This document shows positions 55,228 through 63,725 of a DNA stretch of 64,000 bases, in pieces (the stretch's first letter is position 1; each line of letters begins with the position of its first letter). The stretch is from Asaccharospora irregularis DSM 2635. GTDB taxonomy: Bacteria > Bacillota > Clostridia > Peptostreptococcales > Peptostreptococcaceae. The stretch lies in NCBI RefSeq assembly GCF_900129815.1, contig NZ_FQWX01000006.1, forward strand, positions 37,659-101,658, read 5' to 3'. The translations under genes and the position numbers were made by a program. The notes beneath the pieces are model-generated. The model saw only the letters and a program-made list of their open reading frames with translations. It did not search any database and was not told where the DNA came from.

Positions 55228-55279
55228 AAAAAATCTATAGTAGGCAAAGGAAACTGTTATGCCAATCTATAGATTTTTT
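55228..55279. terminator. Hairpin between arsP-like permease and the desulfidase operon
   Basis: AAAAAATCTATAG (55228-55240) and CTATAGATTTTTT (55267-55279) pair, with GGCA/TGCC closing an inner stem. It can terminate the minus-strand permease transcript. Confidence 0.88.
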
Positions 55280-55303
55280 ATGATTTATAATAAGTGAATT
55301 ACT

Positions 55304-56305
55304 CTACAGTAAAAAACTTACTGCATTGAAAAAATATCCAGTTATAATGATACCTACAGTTACAATAGACACAAAGATAACCAATAATTTAGGTTTTACA
55401 ACTTTACTCAACATTATAATAGAAGGAAGAGACAATGCAGTAACACCCATCATAAATGCAAGGATTGTACCTATAGGAACACCTGCCATAAATAGAGCTT
55501 CGGCAATTGGGATAGTACCAAATATGTCAGCGTACATTGGAATACCAATTATAGCAGCTATAAGCACTGAAAATGGATTTTTGTGACCTAATATAGAAAG
55601 TATAATATCTTGTGGTATCCAGTTGTGTATTAATGAACCTATAAAAACACCAATCAATACATACTTATAAACGTTTTTTATTATAAGCTTTGCGTCAGTA
55701 AAAGCATAATTCAATCTCTGTTTTTGATTGAAATCTTCTGACTCACCGTAGAGATCCCTTGTTTTTTCATTATAAATTCTTATTTGGTCCTCCATATTTA
55801 ATTTGCTTATTATAGTTCCACCTACAATAGCTATTATAAGTCCTAAAATTACATAAAGAATAGATATATTCATTCCAAAGAAAGAAGCAAGTAATAACAA
55901 TGAAGCTATGTCTACCATCGGTGAGGAAATAAGGAAAGAGAAGGTAACGCCTAAAGGTAAACCTGCATTACTAAAGCCTATAAATATTGGAATGCTGGAA
56001 CAAGAGCAAAATGGAGTAACAGTACCCAAAAGTGCCGAGATTGTAGCGCCAGATAAACCTTTAAACTTAGTCAATATTTTCTTAGCTCTTTCGGGTGGGA
56101 AATAGCTTTGTATATATGATATAAAAAATATAAGAACAGTTAAAAGTAAAAATATTTTTAAGGTATCATATATGAAAAACTGTAGACTACCACCAATTCT
56201 AGAGTTTACATCTAGATTTAGCATGTTTTCAACGAAAGATGTAATTAAATCAGATAACCATTTCATACCCAAAATTTGTTTTGTAAAAAAATCAAATATA
56301 CTCAT
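55304..56305 (-). CDS. arsP: ArsP-like permease (DUF318/UPF0718)
   Basis: The product has 333 residues and 8-10 membrane helices. TPFCSCSSIPIFIGF carries the Cys-x-Cys-type motif of ArsP permeases, and PSMVDIAS-like SSPMVDIASLLLLASF plus IGIPMYADIFGTIPIAEAL are family features. ArsP exports trivalent organoarsenicals in studied bacteria. The arsR gene just upstream and an ATCAA-N6-TTGAT palindrome at its 5' end support arsenic control. AAAAGGAGG precedes the ATG. Confidence 0.87.
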   Translation of the reverse strand: MSIFDFFTKQILGMKWLSDLITSFVENMLNLDVNSRIGGSLQFFIYDTLKIFLLLTVLIFFISYIQSYFPPERAKKILTKFKGLSGATISALLGTVTPFCSCSSIPIFIGFSNAGLPLGVTFSFLISSPMVDIASLLLLASFFGMNISILYVILGLIIAIVGGTIISKLNMEDQIRIYNEKTRDLYGESEDFNQKQRLNYAFTDAKLIIKNVYKYVLIGVFIGSLIHNWIPQDIILSILGHKNPFSVLIAAIIGIPMYADIFGTIPIAEALFMAGVPIGTILAFMMGVTALSLPSIIMLSKVVKPKLLVIFVSIVTVGIIITGYFFNAVSFLL

Positions 56306-56321
56306 AAAGACCTCCTTTTAT

Positions 56322-56341
56322 ATATCAAAAAAAATTGATAT
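56322..56341. promoter_or_regulatory. ArsR-type operator, copy 1
   Basis: ATATCAA-AAAAAA-TTGATAT is a perfect 7-bp palindrome directly upstream of the arsP-like gene. Confidence 0.65.
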
Positions 56342-56364
56342 TAAAATTAAAAATATATAGATGC

Positions 56365-56396
56365 ATACTCAATATTAAGTAGTTTATATTGAGTAT
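56365..56396. repeat. 11-bp inverted repeat between arsR and arsP
   Basis: ATACTCAATAT (56365-56375) and ATATTGAGTAT (56386-56396) are perfect complements with a 10-base loop. CACTCAATATGTATAAT near 56789 resembles one arm. It could be an attenuating hairpin between the two minus-strand genes or a second type of operator. Confidence 0.65.
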
Positions 56397-56414
56397 ACCT
56401 CTACTTTTTATTAT

Positions 56415-56430
56415 ATCAAAAAAATTTGAT
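56415..56430. promoter_or_regulatory. ArsR-type operator, copy 2
   Basis: ATCAAA-AAAA-TTTGAT lies between the arsR stop and the arsP-like gene and resembles copies 1 and 3. Confidence 0.55.
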
Positions 56431-56441
56431 TTGTGAACTAT

Positions 56442-56714
56442 TTATAAAAATAATTCTTGAATTATTTCATAAGTTAGGACTTTATGTACTACATCTTTGT
56501 TAACTGAGTAGTAATTCCACTTACCCTCAGAGGTTTTGTTAATTAGGTTTGCTGAAAGTAGTAATTTCAAGTGATAAGATAGTTTAGATTGAGATATATC
56601 AAACATTTCAACTAGCTTACATACACATACACTTTCAGCAGAGTAGAGTTTTTTTAGGATTGCTAATCTTATAGGATCAGACAATGCTTTAAAAATTAAA
56701 TCGATGTCATTCAT
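56442..56714 (-). CDS. arsR: ArsR family repressor 1
   Basis: The product has 90 residues, a compact winged helix. It has ALSDPIRLAILKKLYSAES, the metal-sensing Cys pair in SVCVCKLVEMF (alpha3) and the recognition helix SQSKLSYHLKLLLSANL. Binding of As(III) or Sb(III) to these cysteines releases DNA. It is upstream of the arsP-like gene on the minus strand and presumably controls it. GGAGG precedes the ATG. Confidence 0.92.
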   Translation of the reverse strand: MNDIDLIFKALSDPIRLAILKKLYSAESVCVCKLVEMFDISQSKLSYHLKLLLSANLINKTSEGKWNYYSVNKDVVHKVLTYEIIQELFL

Positions 56715-56801
56715 TTTAATACCTCCATTATTTTATATTATATCAAATAACCAAGATTAAAATGTAGTATATTTAGTTTTATTATAACACTCAATATGTA
56801 T

Positions 56802-56819
56802 AATCAAAAAAAATTGATT
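56802..56819. promoter_or_regulatory. ArsR-type operator, copy 3
   Basis: AATCAA-AAAAAA-TTGATT is a perfect palindrome in the divergent region between the two arsR genes; a half site ATATCAA also lies near 56740. Confidence 0.65.
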
Positions 56820-56909
56820 TGTTTTTCGGATAATGGTTTACAAAAAGTATACCTATGGAGTATCATATGATTATAAATGAATATGATTATATGAAAAGGA
56901 GGAGATACT

Positions 56910-57290
56910 TTGGATTTAATACAAGTACTTAAGGCGCTGGGTGATGATACTAGAATAAGAATTGTGAATATACTTAGCCATGGTGAGCTGTGCGTATGTG
57001 AGATTGAAGCGATTTTAGGAATTACACAATCTAATGCATCTAGACATTTAAATAAGCTGATGAATGCCAAGTTAGTTGATTACTATAAAGAAGCTAAGTA
57101 CGTTTATTATAAAATGAACTGGGAAATTGTTAATAGCTATCCATTTATAAATGAAATAATATCGAATGAATTACTGAAAATAGAAAACTTAGTGTATGAT
57201 TACCGGAACTTAAAAGATTTTAAAAATAGAGGGATGAACTGTACTATTATAGCAGAATCTAATACAGTAGATTCTATAAAAAATAAATAA
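56910..57290 (+). CDS. arsR: ArsR family repressor 2
   Basis: The product has 126 residues. The winged helix shows ALGDDTRIRIVNILSHGELCVCEIEAIL, with the ELCVCE metal-binding motif, and the recognition helix TQSNASRHLNKLMNAKL. The C-terminal 35 residues are an extension with one Cys. The start is TTG at 56910, 7 nt after AAAGGAGGAG. It is divergent from ArsR 1 and begins the unit arsR-metallophosphoesterase-acr3. Confidence 0.92.
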   Translation: MDLIQVLKALGDDTRIRIVNILSHGELCVCEIEAILGITQSNASRHLNKLMNAKLVDYYKEAKYVYYKMNWEIVNSYPFINEIISNELLKIENLVYDYRNLKDFKNRGMNCTIIAESNTVDSIKNK

Positions 57291-57314
57291 TTTTATAAAT
57301 AGAAGGAGAGAAAG

Positions 57315-58058
57315 ATGAGAATAGCGGTGATATCAGATATACATAGCAATATATATGCACTGAATGCAGTTTTAAATGATATAGAAAATAGAAATATTGA
57401 TTTAATTGCATGCACAGGAGACTTGGTGGGTTATGGGACTAGACCTAATGAAGTTATAGACACTATAAGAAAAAATAAAATACTAACTATAATGGGAAAT
57501 TATGATGATGCAATAGGAAACAAGAGAATAGTATGTGGTTGTGATTATCCAGACCCTAAGGATGCATCAAATGCAGGACTTTCTATGCAATTTACAGCTA
57601 TTAACACTACTGAGAAGAACAAAAAATATCTAGCAGATTTACCGAAGGAATTGATTTTAAATTTCAGCAACAAGAAAATAAGATTAGTACACGGAAGTAC
57701 AAGGCTTATAAATGAGTATTTAAAGGAGAATTCCGAGGAAGCTGAAGAAGTGATGCTTGATTTAGAGGAAGATATTTTGATTTGTGGCCATACTCATATA
57801 CCATATTCAAGGTATTATGGAGAAAAACTTCTTATAAATGCAGGTAGTGTTGGTAAGCCAAAAACTAACAACCCCAATGCAAATTACGTGATTATAGATA
57901 TAAAAAATAAAGGCGAAGTAGAAAAAGTTTGCCAATGTATTGAAGTTGAGATAGTTGAAGTGCCTTATGACTTTGAGAAAATAGCCAAAGAAATAGAAGA
58001 AAATGAAATTTTACCAAATGATTTTGCGAGACTTATAAGAGAGGGTAGCCCAAGATAA
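57315..58058 (+). CDS. Metallophosphoesterase in the arsenic operon
   Basis: The product has 247 residues and is cytoplasmic. It carries the calcineurin-like set IAVISDIHSNIYALNAVLND, CTGDLVGYG, IMGNYDDA, LVHGS and ICGHTHIPY, ending in NAGSVGKPK. This is the YfcE/MJ0936-like phosphodiesterase type. An unusual Cys stretch (VCGCDY) lies near residue 76. It stands between arsR and acr3, 24 nt after the former; its role in arsenic resistance is unknown and its substrate cannot be read from sequence. Confidence 0.9.
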   Translation: MRIAVISDIHSNIYALNAVLNDIENRNIDLIACTGDLVGYGTRPNEVIDTIRKNKILTIMGNYDDAIGNKRIVCGCDYPDPKDASNAGLSMQFTAINTTEKNKKYLADLPKELILNFSNKKIRLVHGSTRLINEYLKENSEEAEEVMLDLEEDILICGHTHIPYSRYYGEKLLINAGSVGKPKTNNPNANYVIIDIKNKGEVEKVCQCIEVEIVEVPYDFEKIAKEIEENEILPNDFARLIREGSPR

Positions 58059-58095
58059 TTTCAATATGATTTTATTTATACAAGGAGGAACTATT

Positions 58096-59154
58096 ATGTT
58101 TAAAAAAAATGAGTCAAAAAAAACAGGAGGACTTGGTGTATTTGAAAAATACCTAACGGTTTGGGTAGCACTTTGTATACTAATAGGTGTATTAATAGGT
58201 GTTTATTTACCTCAAATACCTGAGACCTTAGATCAGTTTACTTATGCTCAAGTTTCTATACCTGTTGCTATACTTATATGGTTGATGATTTATCCTATGA
58301 TGCTTAAAATAGACTTTACCGCAATAAAAAATGCTACAAAGCAAAAGAAAGGTTTAGTTGTTACTTGTGTGACTAATTGGTTAATAAAGCCCTTTACAAT
58401 GTATGCAATATCATACTTGTTTTTAGTAGTAGGATTTAGAAGTTTTATACCAGAGGGATTAGCCAAAGAGTATTTGGCAGGAGCTGTGCTTTTGGGGGCT
58501 GCACCATGCACAGCAATGGTATTTGTTTGGAGTCACTTAACAAAGGGGAATGCTGCTTATACATTAGTTCAGGTAGCAGTAAATGATTTGATTCTTTTAA
58601 TTGGATTTGTACCCATAGTTGCACTATTATTAGGTGTTACAGATGTCAGAGTTCCAATGGATACATTAGTATTATCTGTAGTGCTGTTTGTTATAATACC
58701 TTTTGTTGCAGGATATTTTTCAAGAACTATGATAATAAAGAAAAAGGGATTAAACTATTTTGAAAATGTATTTTTAGCAAAGTTTAATGGGATAACGGTA
58801 ATTGGTCTTTTATTAACATTAATAATATTGTTTTCTTTCCAAGGACAAAAGATAATAGATAATCCTACACATATAGCATTGATAGCTGTACCACTTACGA
58901 TACAAACATTCTTTATATTCTTTTTGGCATATATTTGGGCTAAGATTTGGAAGTTGCCTCATAATATAGCAGCTCCAGGAGCCATGATAGGGGCTAGTAA
59001 CTTTTTTGAACTAGCGGTTGCAGTTGCTATTAGTTTATTTGGTCTTAATTCTGGGGCGGCTTTAGCTACGGTGGTTGGAGTACTTGTAGAGGTTCCAGTT
59101 ATGCTAGCACTTGTTCATATAGCTAATAAAACTAGACATTGTTTTTCTAATTGA
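58096..59154 (+). CDS. acr3: Arsenite efflux transporter Acr3
   Basis: The product has 352 residues and ten membrane helices. The Acr3 signature includes GAAPCTAMVFVWSHLTKGN, with the Cys needed for As(III) transport in helix four, NWLIKPFTMYAISYLFL and GASNFFELAVAVAISLFG. It expels arsenite using membrane potential. I chose ATG at 58096 behind AAGGAGGAA (58082-58090). No arsC reductase or arsA ATPase is in the window, so arsenate resistance is not explained here. Confidence 0.95.
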   Translation: MFKKNESKKTGGLGVFEKYLTVWVALCILIGVLIGVYLPQIPETLDQFTYAQVSIPVAILIWLMIYPMMLKIDFTAIKNATKQKKGLVVTCVTNWLIKPFTMYAISYLFLVVGFRSFIPEGLAKEYLAGAVLLGAAPCTAMVFVWSHLTKGNAAYTLVQVAVNDLILLIGFVPIVALLLGVTDVRVPMDTLVLSVVLFVIIPFVAGYFSRTMIIKKKGLNYFENVFLAKFNGITVIGLLLTLIILFSFQGQKIIDNPTHIALIAVPLTIQTFFIFFLAYIWAKIWKLPHNIAAPGAMIGASNFFELAVAVAISLFGLNSGAALATVVGVLVEVPVMLALVHIANKTRHCFSN

Positions 59155-59168
59155 TAATTTAGATTAAA

Positions 59169-59211
59169 AAAGTATCCCATGAAAATTGTATAAGTTTTCG
59201 TAGGATACTTT
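59169..59211. terminator. Bidirectional terminator between acr3 and topB
   Basis: AAAGTATCC (59169-59177) pairs with GGATACTTT (59203-59211); an inner imperfect GAAAA/TTTTC pairing extends the stem. Confidence 0.85.
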
Positions 59212-59229
59212 ATTAGTATAAAATTTAGT

Positions 59230-61440
59230 TTATTTATCGATTTTCATATCCCAACCCCAATAACCATTATCTTTTTTGGAGTATCTAAGAATAGCATCGA
59301 ATTTATTTCCTTGTTTTGAAGTCAAAGACTTAACCTTAGCTTCACCTTTTTTAAGTATGTTTTTAACCATTGTCTTAGTAGCTTTTTTCTTATAGTAAGC
59401 TAGGTACTTATCATTTTTTAAAATAACAAATTTACATTCCCTATGATTAGTACATGCAAATCCCTTGTCAAATTCCATGACATCATTTTGGCAGATAGGG
59501 CACTCTCCTAGAGACTGATTCTTAGAGTCACTGCTTGAATTACTCTTAGCAGAACTATCCTTTGAATTTTTAGATTTAGAAGTTTTGGAATTACTTTTTT
59601 GAGATTCTTTTGTAAACTTCTTGGTCTTAGGGTTATATGTGTAGTTTTCTGTACTGATATTTCTAGGTCTATCATGTTTTATAAGGTTTACGTTTTGGTA
59701 TATAAAACTCATTATATTAGTTAGGTATTCCTTTCTGGTATAGCTGCCTTTTTGAATATCATATAAACTTTTTTCAAGTTTACCTGTATAATCGACGTCA
59801 AATAGGTCTTTTACTGGGAATATCTCGACCAAATTTTTGCCTAAATCTGTTATAAAGTATGATTTACCCTTTTTACCAACATATCCTACTTGAGAAATCT
59901 TTTTTAAAACATCAGCGCGGGTAGCAGATGTTCCGATAGAATATCCAGATAAAACAGTGGTATCATCATCAGACACATTCTTACCGCAGTTTTTCATTGC
60001 TTTAAGTAGGGTGTCTTCTGTATATGGCTTAGGAGGAGTAGTTTGCTTAGTAAGAGGTGTAATATCTAAAACCTTTACATTTTCTCCTTTGCTTATAATA
60101 GGAAGTAAGTCATCTTTTTCTTCTTTGTTATAAACTTCTAGGTAGCCTTTTGATTTAAGAGCTTTTCCTTTTGTAATAAATATACTAGAGTCCACAGTAG
60201 TTTTTATCTCAGTGTTTTCATACTCTGCTGGAGGCATGAAATTAGCTATAAATCTATCTTTAATGGCTGTATAAACTATTTCCTCATCCTTAGAGAGATT
60301 AGTAGGAATTATATATGTAGGTATTATTGCACTATGGCTATCTACTTTGGATGAGTCAAATACCCTTTTGGTTTTTGAAAATTTGACCTTATCTTCATAA
60401 GGAAGTCCTTTTTTTAACTTTTCTAGGGCTTGAGATACCTTAGTTGTCAAACTTTCTTCTAAATAAATAGAATCAGTTCTTGGATATGTTATATATCCAC
60501 CTTTTCCTTTTCCTTCATAAAGTGATTGACATACACTTAAAACTTTGTCTGAAGTGAAATTTGAATGCTTAGATGTTATATAACCCTGAAGCGATGTCAA
60601 ACTAAAAAGTTTTGGTGCATATTCTTTACTGGCAGTGACCTTTTTATCAGAAACTATTGCTATATCAGAAGTTATTTTTTCTATTATACTGTTTACTTCC
60701 TCAATAGTATCGAATTTACTTTCCTTACCACTTACCAATTTTCCTTTATACTTTCCGTTTGCACACTCAAAATGCCCTTCTACCTCATAATAGGTCTTAG
60801 GGACGAAATTTAAAATTTCCATATCTCTATCGTATACGAGTTTTACTGTTGGAAGTATTACACGGCCGATATTAAGTAATTTTCCGTTTCCATACTTTAG
60901 TGTAGCAACAGATGTAAAGTTAATTCCAATCAACCAATCGGTAATCAGCCTTGTATATCCTGCTGCTTGCAGGTTTCTCATTTGCTCATCGTCCTTTAGA
61001 TTGTTCATCCCACGAGTTATATCTTCGGGGGTCCATTCATTGACTAATATTCTTTTTACGGGTTTTTTGTTTTTTGCCAACAAGAAGATAAGAAAGGAAA
61101 TAAGCTCTCCCTCTCTATCGTTATCAGTAGCGTTTATTATGTATTCTATATCATCTCTATGTAAAAGATTTTTTACTATATTAAATTGTTTGGTTTTAGA
61201 GCTATCAACCTTAAATTTAAATTTATCTGTAGGTATAAAAGGGAAATTATCTATTTTCCAAGAACCAGAATATTTTTCCTTATCGTAATCTTTCATATCA
61301 TATAGCCCGACTAAATGACCTACAGCATATGTTACTATATAGCCGTTTCCCTCGAAATATCCATCCTTTCGGGTTTTCGCACCTAAGAAAGAAGCTATGG
61401 TTTTTGCGACAGATGGCTTTTCTGCTAGTAAAAGTTTCAT
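59230..61440 (-). CDS. topB: DNA topoisomerase III
   Basis: The product has 736 residues, a type IA topoisomerase. The Toprim domain starts KLLLAEKPSVAKTIASFLGA and includes NATDNDREGELISF. The active-site segment GGYITYPRTDS holds the catalytic Tyr. The C-terminal part has a Lys/Ser-rich linker and a zinc-ribbon-like region (CPICQNDVMEF, FACTNHRECKF). It decatenates and relaxes negatively supercoiled DNA. I chose ATG at 61440, behind AAAGGAGA; upstream in-frame codons to 61464 are not family sequence. It is convergent with acr3. Confidence 0.95.
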   Translation of the reverse strand: MKLLLAEKPSVAKTIASFLGAKTRKDGYFEGNGYIVTYAVGHLVGLYDMKDYDKEKYSGSWKIDNFPFIPTDKFKFKVDSSKTKQFNIVKNLLHRDDIEYIINATDNDREGELISFLIFLLAKNKKPVKRILVNEWTPEDITRGMNNLKDDEQMRNLQAAGYTRLITDWLIGINFTSVATLKYGNGKLLNIGRVILPTVKLVYDRDMEILNFVPKTYYEVEGHFECANGKYKGKLVSGKESKFDTIEEVNSIIEKITSDIAIVSDKKVTASKEYAPKLFSLTSLQGYITSKHSNFTSDKVLSVCQSLYEGKGKGGYITYPRTDSIYLEESLTTKVSQALEKLKKGLPYEDKVKFSKTKRVFDSSKVDSHSAIIPTYIIPTNLSKDEEIVYTAIKDRFIANFMPPAEYENTEIKTTVDSSIFITKGKALKSKGYLEVYNKEEKDDLLPIISKGENVKVLDITPLTKQTTPPKPYTEDTLLKAMKNCGKNVSDDDTTVLSGYSIGTSATRADVLKKISQVGYVGKKGKSYFITDLGKNLVEIFPVKDLFDVDYTGKLEKSLYDIQKGSYTRKEYLTNIMSFIYQNVNLIKHDRPRNISTENYTYNPKTKKFTKESQKSNSKTSKSKNSKDSSAKSNSSSDSKNQSLGECPICQNDVMEFDKGFACTNHRECKFVILKNDKYLAYYKKKATKTMVKNILKKGEAKVKSLTSKQGNKFDAILRYSKKDNGYWGWDMKIDK

Positions 61441-61598
61441 GCTATATCTCCTTTCAAATACCAATAAATATATTATAATATAAAAATAGAAGACTGCAAG
61501 TTGTCTTAATATATATAGACGAAGACTTTTATATTATTAGGTATTTTTAGAATGGGTATACTTAATACGCATACTAAATTTGAGAGGAGAAAAAGACA

Positions 61599-62030
61599 TT
61601 GTATACATTAAAAGTAAAAAAATTAAATGAAGAGGCGATAATTCCAAACTTTGCACATAAAGGTGATGCTGGTATGGATTTATATTCAATAGAAAAGGTT
61701 CTAATTCCATCTGGTGAATCTAGGTTAATAAAGACAGGTATATCTATACAACTTCCAAGTATGACAGAAGCTCAAGTTAGACCTAGAAGCGGTATGGCAT
61801 TAAAACATTCTATCACTGTTTTAAATACGCCAGGAACAATAGACGAGGGTTATAGAGGAGAAATAGGTGTAATTTTGATAAATCATTCTAAGGAAGATTT
61901 TTTAGTGACAAAACATATGAAAATTGCTCAAATGGTAGTAAAACCTATATATGACATTGATATTGTAGAGGTTGATAACTTAAATGAAACAGATAGAGGA
62001 GAAGATGGATTTGGGTCTACTGGATTTTAA
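61599..62030 (+). CDS. dut: Deoxyuridine 5'-triphosphate nucleotidohydrolase
   Basis: The product has 143 residues. The five trimeric dUTPase motifs are present: [31 protein letters not shown], the motif 4 region HMKIAQMVV and the C-terminal [11 protein letters not shown]. It hydrolyses dUTP to dUMP and keeps uracil out of DNA. The start is TTG at 61599, 10 nt after GAGAGGAG; there is no nearby ATG. Confidence 0.96.
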   Translation: MYTLKVKKLNEEAIIPNFAHKGDAGMDLYSIEKVLIPSGESRLIKTGISIQLPSMTEAQVRPRSGMALKHSITVLNTPGTIDEGYRGEIGVILINHSKEDFLVTKHMKIAQMVVKPIYDIDIVEVDNLNETDRGEDGFGSTGF

Positions 62031-62153
62031 TACATGGTAAAAAAAGGTAAAAAACTTTTTCTATAGACAAAAAGTTACAAATTTGTAATAATGTTAATAT
62101 AAAATAATTATTAGAAATCTATGTAAATTTATTCACTATAGGGAGAGGAGTTG

Positions 62154-62165
62154 ATGAAGTTATAG
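62154..62165 (+). CDS. Possible three-codon leader ORF before the NlpC gene
   Basis: A very strong site GGGAGAGGAG (62141-62150) is followed by ATG AAG TTA TAG. The NlpC/P60 start codon 25 nt later has only a weak site (GCGAGAAA). Ribosomes would load at the mini-ORF and reinitiate, or the mini-ORF is accidental. Confidence 0.3.
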   Translation: MKL

Positions 62166-62190
62166 TTAAGTTTGGCTATAGCGAGAAATT

Positions 62191-63606
62191 ATGAACTTTA
62201 ATAAGGAAAAAATGGTGGTTAGTGTATTAGCTACGTCAGTAGCATTACCAATGATGGCAAATATTGCGTATGCAAATGAAAATAATATACAGATAGCAAG
62301 TGTAGAATATAGAACTATAACAGGAAATGGTGTGAATTTTAGAACAGGCCCAAGTACAGGAAATTCATCTATAGGCAAGTTCTATAAAGGAGACAAGGTA
62401 GAGTACATAAGCACGAGTGGTTCTTGGGTTCAGATAAAATATAACGGGAAAACAGGATATGTACATGGAGATTATGTATCAAAATCCCAAGGTTCTGAGT
62501 CAAATAATGGATCTACAGTATCATCTAAGAAGGTGGTAACAGGAAGTTCTGTAAACTTTAGAAAGGGTCCAGGAACTAGTTATTCTAAAATAGCGACTTT
62601 ATCAAAAGGAACAGAAGTAGGATACATATCAGAGTCTGGTGGATGGTCAAAAATAAGCTACAATGGAAAAATAGGATATATGTCTAGTCAGTATTTAGGA
62701 AATAATACTACAGGTACACCATCTACAGATAATTCAGGTACAGATGTTACAGTTACATCTAAGAAAATAGTAACAGGAAATTGTGTAAACTTTAGAAAGG
62801 GTCCAGGAACAAGTTATTCTAAGATAGCAACTTTACTAAAAGGAACAGAAGTAGTATGCATATCAGAGTCTGGTGGATGGTCAAAAATAAGCTACAATGG
62901 AAAAGTAGGATATATGTCTAGTAAGTATTTAGGAAATAAGACTGCAGGAACACCACCTACAGGAAATACAAATACAGATAATACAAATACAGATAATACA
63001 GTAAAATCTACAAAAATGGTAACAGGAGGATCTGTAAATTTTAGAACAGGTCCGGGGACTAGTTATGCAAAAATAGCAACTTTAACAAGAGGAACAGAGG
63101 TAGGATATATATCAAAATCTGGTGGATGGTCAAAAATAAGCCATAATGGAAAAGTGGGATATATGTCTAGCAATTACATAGGTGATAAAGGATCTACAAA
63201 TACTCCAGGTGCTGAGACAGGTGGAGTAGCATCTGATAGAGTTATAGATTTTGCAAAAAAATTATTAGGAAAACCATATGTATGGGGTGCAGAAGGTCCA
63301 AATAGCTTCGATTGTTCAGGATTTACTCAATATGTATACAAACAAGTAGCTGGAGTTAGTATACCAAGAGTATCTAGAGAACAAAGTAAATTTGGAAAAT
63401 ATGTAAGTAAATCAGAACTTCAAAAGGGAGATTTAGTATTTTTCGATACAGATGGAAGCAACAATGGAGTAGTTACTCATGCTGGAATATATATGGGAAA
63501 TGGTGAAGTAATAAATGCCTCATCAGGTTCTGGTAAAGTTATAATATCTAATTTAAATAGTAGTTACTACTCTAGTAGATTTGTAAATGCAAGAAGAGTA
63601 TTATAA
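62191..63606 (+). CDS. Secreted cell-wall hydrolase: four SH3b domains plus NlpC/P60
   Basis: The product has 471 residues. A signal peptide (about 1-29, ending IAYANEN) is followed by four bacterial SH3 domains (about 45-95, 115-165, 195-245 and 275-325), each with VNFR(T/K)GP and a GW-S-K-like core, joined by Ser/Thr/Gly/Asn linkers. The C-terminal NlpC/P60 peptidase has Cys375 (SFDCSGF) and His430 (VVTHAGIYMG), with Asn in VINASSG as third residue. SH3 domains bind peptidoglycan and the peptidase cuts stem peptides. SH3 repeats 2 and 3 are nearly identical in DNA, indicating recent internal duplication. Confidence 0.95.
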   Translation: MNFNKEKMVVSVLATSVALPMMANIAYANENNIQIASVEYRTITGNGVNFRTGPSTGNSSIGKFYKGDKVEYISTSGSWVQIKYNGKTGYVHGDYVSKSQGSESNNGSTVSSKKVVTGSSVNFRKGPGTSYSKIATLSKGTEVGYISESGGWSKISYNGKIGYMSSQYLGNNTTGTPSTDNSGTDVTVTSKKIVTGNCVNFRKGPGTSYSKIATLLKGTEVVCISESGGWSKISYNGKVGYMSSKYLGNKTAGTPPTGNTNTDNTNTDNTVKSTKMVTGGSVNFRTGPGTSYAKIATLTRGTEVGYISKSGGWSKISHNGKVGYMSSNYIGDKGSTNTPGAETGGVASDRVIDFAKKLLGKPYVWGAEGPNSFDCSGFTQYVYKQVAGVSIPRVSREQSKFGKYVSKSELQKGDLVFFDTDGSNNGVVTHAGIYMGNGEVINASSGSGKVIISNLNSSYYSSRFVNARRVL

Positions 63607-63640
63607 TAAAATTAATATATAAGATTAAAAGTTGTGAGAA

Positions 63641-63667
63641 AGGCTCCTAAGTTTAGGAGTCTTTTTT
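63641..63667 (+). terminator. Terminator after the NlpC gene
   Basis: GGCTCCTAA (63642-63650) pairs with TTAGGAGTC (63653-63661), followed by TTTTT. Confidence 0.88.
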
Positions 63668-63690
63668 AATTACAAGGAAATTATATTGTA

Positions 63691-63719
63691 TTCAAACCTG
63701 TGGAAAACTTGTGTATAAT
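63691..63719 (+). promoter_or_regulatory. Promoter directly abutting the IS91-like gene
   Basis: TTCAAA (63691-63696), a 17-bp spacer and TATAAT (63714-63719) place the expected transcript start at about 63726, the A of the transposase ATG. Confidence 0.45.
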
Positions 63720-63725
63720 AGTGAT

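Noticed and set aside
62530..63180. CRISPR-like repeats
   Set aside because: The repeats are long in-frame SH3 coding units separated by coding linkers, not short repeats with unique spacers.
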